The notes beneath the pieces are model-generated. The model saw only the letters and a list, made by a program, of their open reading frames with translations. It was not told the origin of the DNA and did not search any database. This document shows positions 11,894 to 23,935 of a stretch of 64,000 bases of DNA, one piece after another (positions within the stretch are counted from its first letter, which is position 1; every line of letters begins with the position of its first letter). A program made the position numbers and the translations under genes. The DNA is from Mercenaria mercenaria (Eukaryota > Mollusca > Bivalvia > Venerida > Veneridae). The DNA lies in contig NC_069367.1 in assembly GCF_021730395.1 (NCBI RefSeq), forward strand, positions 20,768,501-20,832,500, given 5' to 3'.

Positions 11894-12053
11894 CTATGAA
11901 AAAACAATGATTAAACAAAAGATACTTTACACTATAATTATTGTATTTTATGACATACATGTACATACACAACAGAGTATAATGTGCATGTATACAGAGA
12001 ATATAGAAATAATTCAAAGCATGAAATACCTTTTTCATTGCCTTTTCTTGTAG

Positions 12054-12281
12054 TTGTACATTGATTCCCGACAAAGCAGAAAGACCTTGATACAGAACCA
12101 TGAAGATCACAATAAAGTCGAAGCTAGGTTATCGAGTGAAGGAAATCTGCAGCTTCAGATCGAGAATGTCCATCCCATCCACCAGACAGCTGCAAGATAT
12201 GCTCTTGTTTATACCATATGCTATGTAGGGCCTACTCTAGCGACTCTGCTAGTAGTCTGCCAATATCTTGGGAAAATGTGA
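12054..12281 (+). CDS. Candidate exon with one hydrophobic segment
   Basis: A TTTTTCATTGCCTTTTCTTGTAG-type acceptor (visible just upstream of 12054) leads into a 75-codon open frame ending in a stop at 12281. The N-terminal half is charged (IDSRQSRKTLIQNHEDHNK). The C-terminal half has a single membrane-length hydrophobic run, ALVYTICYVGPTLATLLVV, followed by CQYLGKM. No donor is obvious at the end, so this could be a terminal coding exon. The pattern of a basic cytoplasmic stretch then a membrane helix could suit the sixth helix region of a Frizzled-like receptor, but I see no diagnostic motif and would not assign it. No neighbouring exon was identified. Confidence 0.35.
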   Translation: MYIDSRQSRKTLIQNHEDHNKVEARLSSEGNLQLQIENVHPIHQTAARYALVYTICYVGPTLATLLVVCQYLGKM

Positions 12282-12812
12282 CTTCTGATGGCATTTTTTG
12301 TTAATGCTTGGATATTAGTATTAAAATGTTCCTTAGAATCGAACATGAAAGTTAGAAGGGGCTGTCGCCTCCTAGGGTTCCTCATTACTGTACAATGGGG
12401 TCAAAGGTCAAATAAGTGCATTTACAAATAAACAATGCCGCTGTGCACTCGTATTATTTTCATATGCCATCTAAATTGGTTTAAATACTGTATCTCAATG
12501 CCCTTTACTATTTTGTAAATAAAACTGATGATAATATAAAAAAAATATATATCTAATATATATAATATTATATAGAATAATATATATCTGGGGAAAGTGG
12601 CATATGATGGCAAAGTAAGTTTTACTTGATATGTTTGCTAATCTTTATATGTGGATGAACTAGTGAAATATTTTTGGAAATGTTGTATCGAAGGGTTATT
12701 TTAATGTAATTTCAAGGTCACAGACATGTCAAGGTCAAAACTGAACGTTTAGAAATGACTTCTAAGTTATTAATGGTGGCAAAATGGTGCGTATATTAAC
12801 AATATACACAAT
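12282..12812. other. No gene seen
   Basis: AT-rich sequence, including a TATA-rich stretch at 12535-12595 that can fold on itself. No repeat family was recognised. Confidence 0.45.
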
Positions 12813-13457
12813 AACTTTTCTGACTCCACACCTGGCTTTCCCTTTATCTCCAAATTTTGACAGATTTGAATGAATTATTACACAATGTTAAATGATTATT
12901 CTATTATAATATAACATCAAAACGATCATAGCCTGATGTAAATTCATTTAAATGTAAGGGTAACAATAAGTTAACCCTTAAATAAAAAGTCACATTAGTA
13001 AATTCCAAATCACAGTAGTACACTTTGATCCTATTATATCAATGATATTAAAATTATTATATTCTGAATAATCAACTCTGTTTAGTTGTAATGGAACATC
13101 TGTTAATATTTTCAGTACGTACATATTATTTTTTATCAGGTTTGTGACGTCATTAATGACACCAAATTAATGACAAAATTGTTTAATCCCGCAGATGACA
13201 GTACTTGCCGCATACAGACCAGAGCACCAAGTTGCATTCATTCAGTGACATTGTTTTGGTGGTGGGAGGGACGGGGGAGGGGGTACCTTATTTAAACTGT
13301 CACGGCACAACAAATGTACGAACAATTGATATCGTTGTTGTGTTTATTTAATTGATCTGGTCATTAAACAATGTGTCCAATTTTCATTCAAATCTGTCAA
13401 AATATGGCAGAAATAAAAACAAAAGTTAGGTGTGCAGTTAGAAAAAGTGTTAAGCAG
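12813..13457. mobile_element. Foldback / long-TIR MITE-like element
   Basis: 12813-12935 matches the reverse complement of 13335-13457: AACTTTTCTGACTCCACACC against AACACTTTTTCTAACTGCACACC, and the shared block ATTTTGACAGATTTGAATGA. The arms are about 120 bp and 70% similar. The centre holds a short palindrome, TTAATGACACCAAATTAATGA. No coding frame was seen inside. Confidence 0.5.
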
Positions 13458-13670
13458 TTGATTACAAAATGACACTGCAAATGCATTTCTTGCATTTCAG
13501 GCAGCAATAAAACTTGAATTTAAGCTTTGAGCTGACTATAAAAAGAATATTTACATATTGTACACAGTTTGAGAAACGTGTGCGAAAGAGAAAATATGAT
13601 AGGTTTTGCGGAAGAAGACTATAGCGGAAAATGAATTACATATAAATGTATAAAATTCTCACGTAAATAG

Positions 13671-13921
13671 TATTTTAGTTCAATAAGTAGAGCACAGATC
13701 TAAGGATCGCGGGACCATGAGTTCAATCCCCGGGAGAGGTGAATGTTCTCCATGACGATTTGATAATAGACATTGTCAGGGGTGATTTCGTCCTCCACTT
13801 TCTTAATCATTTGGAGATGTTGGCAGTTACTTGCAGGGAAAAGGCTACTACTTGTAGAGACTCCAGAAACACTGGTTAAGTTAATTTGCCGCCGTTACAT
13901 GACTGAAATAAGGTTGAAAGT
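13671..13921 (+). mobile_element. tRNA-derived SINE
   Basis: The head TAGAGCACAGATCTAAGGAT and B box GAGTTCAATCCCCGG are followed by GTTCTCCATGACGATTTGAT, TTGGCAGTTACTTGCAGGGA and CCGCCGTTACATGACTGAAA. Same family as 62525-62780, with moderate divergence. Confidence 0.75.
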
Positions 13922-15470
13922 ACTAACATTTATAATATTATATGAAATCCTTCTCCAGCCCCTAAAGAAATTATTTCAAATCTGGTGATGATTCATTATA
14001 TGATGTATTTTTATCATGTTAATTTGTCCACGTGACGATGGTTAAATAGGACATTTTAGAAGAATAACTGAAATATTGGTCAGCGCATAGGTTTACACAG
14101 TACATGTACGGTAATAAACTAATCAGAACAGATCTGTAGGATTTCAACTAGTTATTCTATACGCTATTCCTTGATTTATTGTAACATAGTTCTTTTTTAA
14201 CTATAAGGCAGGCTTTTATCATCATACTTTAGGTATTTTCAATTAAGTAGCACATTTCAAGACTGACTAGATTTTCTATCACCGAAGCTCTTAATGCGAT
14301 ATTTGCATCATTTTAGTCTAAAAATTCACCACGCTATTTCTGTTGCGATCTTTTTTATCTTTGGCTTTGCTTCTACACTCTCACTTCCTGTTCAAAACAA
14401 AGTTGAAAAACGAATCAGGTCGTAACAATTTACAGATCTGACATAATGGTTTAAGACAGGATGTCCTTGATAACATTGTGAAAACAAAGCTTGTGTCTTG
14501 ACACTGAAACATTAGACATTCAGATGTTTTACAAATAAAAATGAAAAATTAAAGATTCTGATATAAAAACATCAGAATGTTGCTTTAGAATTGTTTATAA
14601 TAGTAGCATTCAGGCTCGTTCAGTGATACATTGAAGTTATACCTTCCAATATGTTCATGATTACTGACATATGATGGTTCAGCTAATCAAAATGATGAAA
14701 TATGGTGGTTCGATAGTTGTAAAGAGCGTAAAAATAACTTCCTGCAGGATGAGAAGAGCATGAAGAAGAGATTTGAAATTCAAAATGATGGATTTATATT
14801 AAACAAATAATGCCGTTTGATAAATTATGTCAGGCTAACCCGTCTATAGCTTTTGATGTGTTATGGAGTTTATAATTTTTATATAAGGGTAAGAAGTTAT
14901 GTTAAGGCTACAATAGCATTAGCTCATAATTGTTTATTTTTTAAATAACATCAGTAGATTCCTTCGTGATACATTGGTAAGTTTGCTCCACACGGTACTA
15001 TCACCAACCAGTCACTCGGAAATCTAAAGGTGTTGTAACAGGAAAACAAACATGCTTTGCCCCTATATTCACGGTCATAAAGATCACTCTAATAACATTC
15101 GATATACTATCGAATTCGCTCACACTTATCAAGCCTTTTTGAAGTTATGCCATCTAAAGAACCATCATAAACAAATATTTACAAAACTGTTATTGTAGAT
15201 AATGAAACACTAAAAGAGTTACAAGTTCTTATAATAGCCTAATGTCAGTGTGCAAGGAATAATGTTTAGCTGATTCAAAAATATGAAAAGTACCATTTTT
15301 CATGCTGATGCACATACGTAAATCACTGGAATAGAGTTTTGATTGACAGCATGGGCAGTTTTAGATAAGGCTTGAGAGAATTTTCATTTTATCTCACAAA
15401 CAGACTTTGTTATTTTTATGTCCTTGAGTTTTATGCCTCCGAGGGAATCTTTAGATCTGTCAAAAGTTAG
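13922..15470. other. No gene seen
   Basis: Unique-looking AT-rich sequence, with no long frame and no repeat terminus apart from a TATGCCTCCGAGGGAAT scrap near 15431. That scrap resembles an inverted 3' hairpin of a tandem-core element. Confidence 0.45.
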
Positions 15471-15639
15471 TACAGTCAAACTATTTTCGCTAGAGTTTAA
15501 TACAACAAGCAACATGCGTTTGAAATATCAGTAGTACAAGCTAACGTGAAATATACATTATATAGACCTTACACCGAGTTCAAGCAAGCAAAAGTAGTAA
15601 CTGGATAATCCGAATTCAAGCAAACGAAGTTTGACTGTA
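15471..15639. mobile_element. Mariner/Tc1-like MITE
   Basis: It starts TACAGTCAAACT and ends AGTTTGACTGTA, giving a 12 bp TIR including the TA dinucleotides. It is 169 bp with no coding. The CAGTCAAAC terminus is shared with the next MITE. Confidence 0.65.
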
Positions 15640-15654
15640 CTAGTCTTTATAAAA

Positions 15655-15824
15655 CAGTCAAACCTGTCTATAAAGATCACCCTTGGGAGAAACAAGAAGT
15701 GGTCTTAATTGAGAGGTGGTCTTTGTTCACAGGTAAAATATAGCGAAAATGTTAAAATAGGAAACAAAACCAGTAGTCTTTAGAGCCAGGTGTTCAGAGG
15801 TGGTCTTTAGCACAGGTTTGACTG
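15655..15824. mobile_element. Mariner/Tc1-like MITE (CAGTCAAACCTGT)
   Basis: The left end CAGTCAAACCTGTCTATAAA mirrors the right end GGTCTTTAGCACAGGTTTGACTG. A second, better preserved copy lies at 58201-58368. It is inserted only 15 bp from the preceding MITE. Confidence 0.75.
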
Positions 15825-16154
15825 CACGCGCAATAAAAGTCTTCTACCTGTACTGTTCATACAGACAATCATACAGGTAACCAACCAGCCATTATGGAAA
15901 CTGTTAGCCAGAACACGGAAATTTTAGAAGCATGAGAAAAATAACTTCAATAAATGAACAAAATAATAGAGCGTACGGAAATTTAAGCTCATTCTATAGT
16001 AACACCTTTAGTCGTTTTGAGTTCTGCCAGTCTCAAATGCAATAAATCTATTTGAAGTAATTTATTTTACTTCTGAGATTCATAATTATCACCGAAAATT
16101 TACCAGTTTGTATTAGAATGTAGCAAAAATTGCAGACATCTGAAGTTGATAACA

Positions 16155-17317
16155 AACAAGAGCTGTCCGTAAGACAGCCAAGCTCGACTATTCGAAATAT
16201 TGTCCCAGAGGCAGGAAAATATTACATAAAAAGGTTAAATATCAAAAGAGTTTTAAGTTCAAAAGGGGGAATAATTTGACCAAAATGCATATCAGTTATG
16301 GGACTTGCTGCTATCAACTAGTTTTATAACCCATAAGGCACATGTGAAGTTTCAATTCAATATCTGCATTAGTTTTGGAGAAAGAAACTCGCATGTAAAA
16401 CTTTAACCAGAATTTTCAAAGTCCAAAAGGGGGCATAATTTGCCCAAAATACATGCCAGAGTTATGGAACTTGATCCAGTGAGGTTAGTAATTGATCTAG
16501 AAAAAGAAAAAATAAGGTTCAAATCTATTTGCCTTTTAGTAATAGCTGTATGTACTTGCACGCAAAACTTTAACCAGAATTTGCTAAGTCCAAAAGGGGG
16601 CATAATTTGGCAAAAATGAAGGTCAGAGTTATGGGACTTGCTGCTATCAACTAGTTTTATAACCCCGAAGACACATGTGAAGATTCAAATCAATATCTGC
16701 ATTAGTTTTGGAGATAATAACTTGCATGTAAAACTTTAACCAAAATTTTCTAAGTCTAAAAGGGGGCATAATTTGCTAAAAATACATGTCAGAGTTATGG
16801 GTCTTGACCCAGTGAGGTTGGTAATTGATCTAGAAAAAGAAAAAATAAGTTTCAAATCTATATGCCTTTTAGAAATTGCTGTATGTACTTGCACGCAAAA
16901 CTTTAACCAGGATTTTCTAAGTCCAAAAAGGGGCATAATTTGGCCAAAATCAAAGTCAGAGTTATGGGACTTGCTGCTATCAACTAGTTTTATAACCCCG
17001 AAGACACATGTGAAGATTCAAATCAATATCTGCATTAGTTTTGGAGATAGTAACTTGCATGTAAAACTTTAACCAAAATTTTTCTAAGTCCAAAAGGGGG
17101 CATAATTTGCTCAAAATACATGTCAGAGTTATGGGACTTGACCCAGAGAGGTTGGTAACTGACCTAGAAAAAGAAAAAATAAGTTTCAAAGCTATATGCC
17201 TTTAATTAATGGCTGTATGTACTTGCACGCAAAAACTTAACTAAAGTGTGACGCCGACGCCGACGCCGACGCCAGGGTGAGTAGAATAGCTAGACTATTC
17301 TTCGAATAGTCGAGCTA
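16155..17317 (+). mobile_element. Tandem-core element (CTGTC family), clean termini
   Basis: The 5' end is AACAAGAGCTGTCCGTAAGA (hairpin GCTGTC/GACAGC), then AGCTCGACTATTCGAA. The 3' end is GACTATTC-TTC-GAATAGTC (8 bp stem) then GAGCTA. The 16 bp AGCTCGACTATTCGAA is the exact reverse complement of TTCGAATAGTCGAGCT at the 3' end. Six cores alternate between two subtypes (about 155-170 bp), giving a roughly 325 bp higher-order repeat. A GACGCC run precedes the 3' hairpin. Confidence 0.9.
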
Positions 17318-17444
17318 AAAATGCACTTACTGACCTTTTACCTTGTGCTGTGACCTTACTATGACCCTTAGAAAGCGACAGCCCCCCTGAAAAGTTTCCA
17401 ATTTTTTTAAATTTAACAATGAACATGGCTGTCGGGCATTAACA

Positions 17445-18901
17445 AACAAGAGGACCATGATGGTCCTGAATCGCTCACCTCTTCCCACATGACCCTGTTT
17501 TGAGTATGACATCGTTTTTTCTATTATTTGACATAGTGATCTAGTTTTTGAGCTCATGTGACCCAGTTTTGAACTTGACCTAGATATTATCAAAATAAAC
17601 ATTCTGACCAATTTTCATGAAGATCCATTGAAAAATATGGTCTCTAGAGAGGTCACAAGGTTTTTCTGTTATATGACCTATTGACCTAGTTTTCGAAGGT
17701 ACGTGACCCTGTTGAACTTTACCTAGATATCATCAAGGTGAACATTCTCACTAATTTTCATGAAGATCTCATGAAAAATATGGCCTCTAGAGAGGTCACA
17801 AGGTTTTTCTATTTTTATACCTACTGGCCTAGTTTTTGATCGCACGTGACCCAGTTTCAAAACTGACCTAGATATCACCAAGGTGAACATTCAGATCAAT
17901 TTTTATGAAAATCCATTGAAAAATATGGCCTCTATAGACAGGTCAAAAGATTTTAATAATTTTAGATCTACCGACCTAGTTTTTGACCGCAGTTGACCCA
18001 GTTTCAAACTTGACCTAGATATCATCAAGATGAATATTCAGACCAGTTTTCATACAGATCCCATGAAAAGTATGGCCACTAGAGATGTCACAATGTTTTT
18101 TTATAATTTGACCTACTAACCTAGATTTTTATGGCACGTGACCCAGTTTCAAATTTGAACTAAATATCATCAAGGTGAACATTCTGACCAATTTTCATGA
18201 AGATCCATTCAAGGGTATGGCCTCTAGAGAGGTCACAACGTTTTTTCATTATTTGACCTACTGACCTACTTTTTGATGGCACGTGACCCACTTTCAAACT
18301 TGAACTAGATATCATCAAGATGAACATTCTGACCAATTTTTATGGAGATCCATTCATAAGTATGGCCTCTAGAGAGGTCACAAGGTTTTTCTATTTTTAG
18401 ATCTACTGACCTAGTTTTTGACCGCACATGACCCTGTTTCGAATTTGACCTAGATATCATCAAGATGAACATTCAGACCAATTTTCATACAGATCCCATG
18501 AAAAATATGGCCTTTAGAGAGGTCACAAGGTTTTTCTATTATTTGACCTACTGACCTAGTTTTTGATGGCACGTGACCCACTTTCAAACTTGACCTAGAT
18601 ATAATCAAGGTGAATATTCTGATTAATTTTCATGAAGATCTTGTGAAATATATGGCCTCTAGAGAGGTCACAAGGTTTTTCTATTTTTAGACCTACTGAC
18701 CTAGTTTTTGACGGCACGTGACCCAGTTTCAAACTTGACCTAGATATCACCAAGATGAACATTCTGACCAACTTTCATAAAGATCCCACAAAAAATGTGA
18801 CCTTAGAGTGGTCACAAGCGAAAGTTTACGCACGCACGGACGGACGACGGACGCTGCGTGATCACAAAAGCTCACCTTGTCACTATGTGACAGGTGAGCT
18901 A
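17445..18901 (+). mobile_element. Tandem-core element (GGACC family)
   Basis: 5' hairpin AGGACCA-TGA-TGGTCCT, then GCTCACC. Nine cores of about 145-150 bp share TGACCTAGATATCATCAAGG, CATTCTGACCAATTTTCATG and GGCCTCTAGAGAGGTCACAA. It ends GGACGGACGACGGACG, then a hairpin CACCTTGTCACTATGTGACAGGTG and GAGCTA. The 5' GCTCACC pairs with the 3' GGTGAGC. The core is of the BIV160/pearl type as I recall it, not checked. Confidence 0.9.
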
Positions 18902-19534
18902 AAGATGCCATCAAAGCCAATTTCTAGGCCTCTTTTTTGGATATACAGGCAGACTATACTAACTGCCGAAAGTTCAAAGGAATAGGAATTACCAATAATT
19001 ATAGGTTTTAATATTAGCTTTGTATCGGGTTCTTTAGCGGAAATGCTTGTGACTTTAGTGGCGCAATATTCTTCCGCTAAAGAATGAGTGCATATTAAAT
19101 AACCTGTTTATTACATAACGTACTCGTATCTACACGTTTAACTGTAATGAAAGTATCATGAATTTGTTCAATAGCATTGACAAAAAAAAACTTAAAGAAT
19201 TAATGCAACGACACACACTAAATTAAGTCACGCACCCGAAAAATATTGACGTTTCCGGTTCGGGGAATAGAAACGAGTATGTAATAATTCTGACTATTGA
19301 CCAGCAAGTCATTCAGTACTTTGTTTGTATCTTATTACATGACATCAGAGATTAGTTTTCATTTTTTTTTACTTATTAGTCCAGTAAAAACGTGCTGAAT
19401 GTAGACAAACTATGGACCGGCAATTCATACCAGGAGTCATATTATAATAATAAGGGTTAGTTCACAACTATCGGTGTCTTTCATTGTTTTACTGTATAAT
19501 TTTGTGATTTGAATTACATGATTTCCTAATCAAC
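18902..19534. other. No gene seen; 3' side of the OTU-like locus
   Basis: AT-rich. If the minus-strand OTU-like gene continues past its donor at about 19535, this stretch is intron or 3' flank. No further exon was recognised. Confidence 0.4.
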
Positions 19535-19909
19535 TTACTTTTTACAAGTGGAACAAAGTGACTGTCCTGGATGTGACCTATTGTTATCGGCTGAACTTGA
19601 TTCGTCGAACAGACTAACTCGGACTCTACAACCTCAAACCGCGGCAGTTTTTTTCGCATCTTTGGAGTGCGTGATGATGTGTACGGGTTGTAAAATGAGT
19701 TCAGCAGTTGCTTTGCACACCCTAGAATCCATGACGTCGGCATAATTGGTCTGCAGCACCTGCAAGAAATCACTGTTGGATATACTGTCAGGATTGTCAG
19801 ATCTCTGGACCAAATACGTGAGATAACAGATTGCTTTTGCAAGTTTATACAGACGGCGTCTGTATGGATATTTCGTCGAATTTTTAATGGTCTCTTTATA
19901 GATTTGCAT
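19535..19909 (-). pseudogene. OTU-like cysteine protease, C-terminal part
   Basis: The minus strand reads YADVMDSRVCKATAELIL then QPVHIITHSKD in one frame. After a run of seven A it reads LPRFEVVESELV and then ITIGHIQDSHFVPLVK in the next frame, ending at a GTAAGT donor. The GHxxxxHFVPL block fits the catalytic-histidine end of OTU domains, and the preceding block fits the usual helix-strand before it. An acceptor-like TGATTTCTTGCAG precedes the YADVMD segment. The matching N-terminal segment lies upstream on the same strand at 23539-23765, with two transposons between. The single-base frame change at a homopolymer could be decay or an assembly error. OTU domains remove ubiquitin in host proteins but also occur in Helentron transposases, so the origin stays open. 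Confidence 0.5.
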
Positions 19910-20123
19910 AATACTATTTTACACGACTGGCATGTATAAACAGTCGATCAATAACTGGTCTACAGCAGCGTTACTGCTCAATATTCTTCAAATTCATGCA
20001 GATGGCTGAACATTACAAATTCTTAGAATAGACATATTTGTTGTTAACGTTATTCGTTTTCTATCTATTTTGAAGCAGCATTAAAAGAAAAGTTCACTGT
20101 TTTTTCCCCACTTTTCTAACACA

Positions 20124-21057
20124 AACAAGGATTGTCGCTATTAGTGACAAATGCCCTAGAAGCGTGCCCACGAATGCTACAGTTGTCTGCGCCAAACAAA
20201 ATGCCAGAATAGTTTAGGTATGAAACACCTTGTGACCTTGACCTTGATCCGAGAGACCAGGGTCATAAGCGCAACACACCTCAATATGGTTAACATTTTT
20301 TTGTCAAATTATTTTCAAATCCCTTGAAAAATGGCAGAGTTATTAACCAGACAAGAAACAGACCATGTTAACCTTTGACTTCTAAGTATGGCCTTGACTT
20401 TGGAGCTAGCTAGGGTTCTGGGTCTTGCGCATGTCATCTCATTATAGGGAAAATTTATGCCAAGTAACTTTAAAATCACTTCATCGATGGCAGAGTTATG
20501 GATCTGACACGAAACAGACCATATTAACCCTTGACTTCTAAGTGTGACCTTGACCTTAGAGCCAAGGGTCTGAATCTTGCTCATGACTCGTCTTATTTTT
20601 GGGAACATTTCTGCCAAAGTAATTTTAAAATCCCTTGATGAATGGCAGAGTTATAAACCGGGCACGAAACAGACCCTGTTAACCTTTGACTTCCAAGTGT
20701 GGCATTAACCTTGAAGCTAGGGGTATGGGTCTTGCGCAAGACAAATTGTCTCATTATGGTAACTATTTATGCAAAGTTATTTCAAAATCCCTTCATGGAT
20801 GGCAAAGTTATGGACCGGACACGCAACATACACTGTTAACCTATGACCTCTAATTGTGACCTTGACCTTGAAGCTAGGGGTCAGGGTCTTGTGTATGACA
20901 CGTCGTTTCATTATGGTGAACATCTATGCCAAGTTATTTCAAAATTATGGTTGGCAGCCCGGACAAGAATTTACACGGACGCACGCACGCACGCCCACAC
21001 ACACACGGACGGACAGTGCGATTTTAATATATCCACCTCCGGAGTCTGGTATCTTAT
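20124..21057 (+). mobile_element. Tandem-core element (GTCAC family), aged
   Basis: It starts AACAAGGATTGTCGCTATTAG with a weak hairpin TTGTC/GACAA, then ATGCCC. Four to five cores of about 165 bp carry TGACCTTGACCTTGAAGCTA, GGGTCTTGCGCA and CGAAACAGACC. An ACGCACGCACGC / ACGGACGG run precedes a degenerate 3' hairpin ATCCACCTCCGGAGT. It lies between the two OTU-like segments, in a likely intron. Confidence 0.75.
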
Positions 21058-21688
21058 AAAAATCACACTGTATGACTTCCGGTCAGTCGTATATAAATAT
21101 TACATAAAGCACAGTTAATTTATTACCTCCAGGCCGCAGGTATATTGGAAAGCAACAAGTAGTGTAGCTCGCATTAATGGAACGCTGTTTTTGCAATATA
21201 GCTGGCAGACCAACATTGATGCCTAATTGTGCAAAAAGGAAGTTTTTTTTTGTAAATGCTCTTTTATTTCCTGAATTATGGGCCTTCGTTGTTTTTCCTC
21301 TATATGATATATAGAGAAGTGCTTGTGACTTGAATTCCTCATTCTTTATTTCATATAATTTATTCAAACTTTCAGCAATGATCAATATTGTTACTTAGTT
21401 AATTGTGCGTAAGGGATTTCTTAATTGCTCTTTAATTTCTTCGATTATGGCCATGTGTTGTTTTTGCTCTATATATCAACAAAGTCTAGATGAAGGCAAG
21501 AATCACATTTGATAGCTCTAGTTAAGTATTTCAATAGTCAAGGAATGTGACCAGATGAGCTAAAAGTTATATTATACATGAAAGGGAAATATATATATTT
21601 TTGCTCAAAACAACAGAATTAATAAATACATATTTCATAGATCTACATGTAAAACATGTAGAATGGAGTAATGCGTAATGGTATAACA
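21058..21688. other. No gene seen
   Basis: AT-rich. The 100-codon minus-strand frame at 21083-21385 has no splice support or recognisable motif. A nearby echo of its TATATGATATATAGAG and GGGCCTTCGTTGTTTTTCCTC text at about 21440-21480 suggests a short local duplication. Confidence 0.4.
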
Positions 21689-22908
21689 AACAAGAGGGTC
21701 ATGATGACCCTGGATCGCTCACCTGAGTAATATGAGCTACATGTTTCAAATGTCAAACTGATGATAAAATATTAAGTCAGTAGGTCACATTCATGGTCAA
21801 TGAAATTCAGTTTTATGATTTGTGTGCAAAACTGTGTATGTCATCAAAATTTCAAGGCTGTATCTTAAAAAACAATAAAGTAGGTCAGTAGGTCAAGGTC
21901 ACAGTCAAGTGACATCATATTACTTGGGGTCATCAGGTAATTATAATAAAACAGTCTTGGAAATAGGATCAGTTGATTTTTGAAGTATTTTTCCTATTTA
22001 ACTCACATAATAACTAAGTGACCCCAGGGCAGGACCTCTTTTAATCCCAGGGGTATAATTTGAACAATTTTTTGTACAGGACTACTAGACAATGCATTAT
22101 ACCAAATATCAAAAGCCTAGATTGTATGGTTTCAGACAAGAAGATTTGTAAAGTTTTTTCCAATACAAGTCTATATAAAACTTGGGACCCCCAGGGCAGG
22201 GCCTCTTTTCACCCAAGGGATACAATTTGAACAATTTTGGTTGAGGACCATAAGACAATGCTACAAACCAAATATCTAAGGTCTAAGTGTTGTGGTTTCA
22301 GACAAGAAGATTTTTAAACTTTTTTTCCTATAAAAGTCTATGTAAAACTTGGGACCCCCGGGGCGGGGCCATATTTGACCCTAGGGGGACAATTTGAACA
22401 ATCTTGGTAGAAGACCACTAGATGATGCTACATACCAAATAGCAAAGCCCTAGGTCATGTGGTTTTGTACAAGAAGATTTTCAAAGTTTTCCCTATATAA
22501 GTCTATATAAACCATGTTACCCCCGGGGCGGGGCCATATTTGACCCTAGGGGGATAATTTGAACAATTTGGTAGAGGAACACTAGATGATGCTATACACC
22601 AGATATCAAAGTCCTAGGCCCTGTGGTTTTGGACAAGAAGATTTTTAAAGTTTTTCCTTTTGGTTGTCATGGCAACCAGAGTTCTGCATGGAATTCAATT
22701 CTTTGAACAATTTTGAAAGGGGGCCACACAAGGATCATTCCTGTTTAGTTTGGTGCAAATCTGTCCTGTGGTTTTCAAGAAGAAGTTTTTTTTAGAAATT
22801 GTTGACGGACGACGCACGACGCACTACGCACGACGGACGACTGACGACGCACGACGGACATCAAGCGGTCACAATAGCTCACCTTGTCACTTCGTGACAG
22901 GTGAGCTA
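21689..22908 (+). mobile_element. Tandem-core element (GGACC family, second lineage)
   Basis: 5' hairpin AGGGTCA-TGA-TGACCCT, then GCTCACC. Cores of about 155-160 bp carry CTTGGGACCCCCAGGGCAGG, ATTTGAACAATTTTGG and GACAAGAAGATTTTTAAAG. An ACGACGGACGACTGACG run precedes the hairpin CACCTTGTCACTTCGTGACAGGTG and GAGCTA. Relative to 17445-18901, two base pairs of the 5' stem have changed on both arms. Confidence 0.9.
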
Positions 22909-23538
22909 ATAAAAACAAGCACGCTATTCACCCATAAGTTACTTTTAGGCTGAGTGGTCTGAGTGGTCACACATACATCCGTAACAATTTCTGATCTGTA
23001 TAACTTCTAGCCACAGGAAATTTTTTGACTTGTCTGTTTCTTTGAATGTTGACGTATAACTTCCCCACGAAAGCAATGTTTTATACCTGTAATGAGCCAA
23101 AAATAACACATGGTCAATTCCATTTATTTAGCCAAGACGAACACTAGATATTTTGTTATATATTCAGTATTGTATAACAGCGGTAATATTAGAAAATCAG
23201 CAATAAGTGTCTGATTTCTGAGTGTGCACACTATTTTACTTCCCAACGGTAATAACGGTTTCAATTTATTAGAAAAAATAAAAATTATTTTGATTTTTTT
23301 GTAGCCGTGATTCGATAATAAAATTATAAAAAGTTGAAAAGCCGTGGAGAAAATAATTATATTTTGAATTTTTTTTGTGTTCATGCATGTGTATGCACTG
23401 ACGAGTACGAAATTCTTTGAGTTTTGTTTCAACGAGGGCGTAATTTCGGCAGGGTTTACACATCCATGAACACCAGGGAAAAAAACGATTCCTGTATTGA
23501 TTGCGTATGGAATAGACAAAAGCACTAACCTCTCTTAC
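22909..23538. other. No gene seen; probable intron of the OTU-like locus
   Basis: It follows the GTAAGA donor at 23538 on the minus strand. The frames here are AT-driven and lack splice signals. Confidence 0.4.
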
Positions 23539-23765
23539 AATATGCTGAACGAATCTCTCTCTCAAGTGCTTGCCATCCTCACCATTTGTGGCACCAACAA
23601 CATGAAAAAAAGCAGTTCCCATCGTAGGGAACATTCTTCAGAAGACGATACCCGAAAGTTTCTACAGTTCGAAGAAGGTTGGCCAGTTACATTTTTCTGA
23701 TCATTCTCTTCTGCTTCGGCCGAAGAGATGGGCGCCGATACCGGACCAGTTCTAGGCTTGAAAAA
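23539..23765 (-). pseudogene. OTU-like cysteine protease, N-terminal part
   Basis: The minus strand reads NLLRTVETFGYRLLKNVPYD then GNCFF, followed in another frame by HVVGATNGEDGKHLRERFVQ and HI, ending at a GTAAGA donor. The VPYDGNCFF block is the D-G-N-C nucleophile motif of OTU cysteine proteases, with aspartate and catalytic cysteine both present. The LRERFVQHI helix is also typical. The frame changes within a run of seven T, as the C-terminal part changes within seven A. Upstream, a TTTCCAG acceptor-like site precedes a Ser/Ala/Pro-rich segment in yet another frame. The C-terminal partner lies 3.7 kb downstream on the same strand at 19535-19909. Confidence 0.55.
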
Positions 23766-23935
23766 ATCCTGGAAATGAAAGTCGTGATGTAGAGGATCTT
23801 GTTATCCAATTTTTAAGAGTTCAAATTTGAAAAATAACGCTGATCTTCATTTCAAATTGTATGCTGTCAATTATATGCATGCTTCTATCAAATTGTGATG
23901 TTATCTTTAAAAGATAAATCAAGCAGATACACTGA

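Noticed and set aside
23124-23525. 133-codon minus-strand frame next to the OTU-like exon
   Set aside because: It lies past the GTAAGA donor and has an AT-driven composition; only the 23539-23765 part is protein-like.
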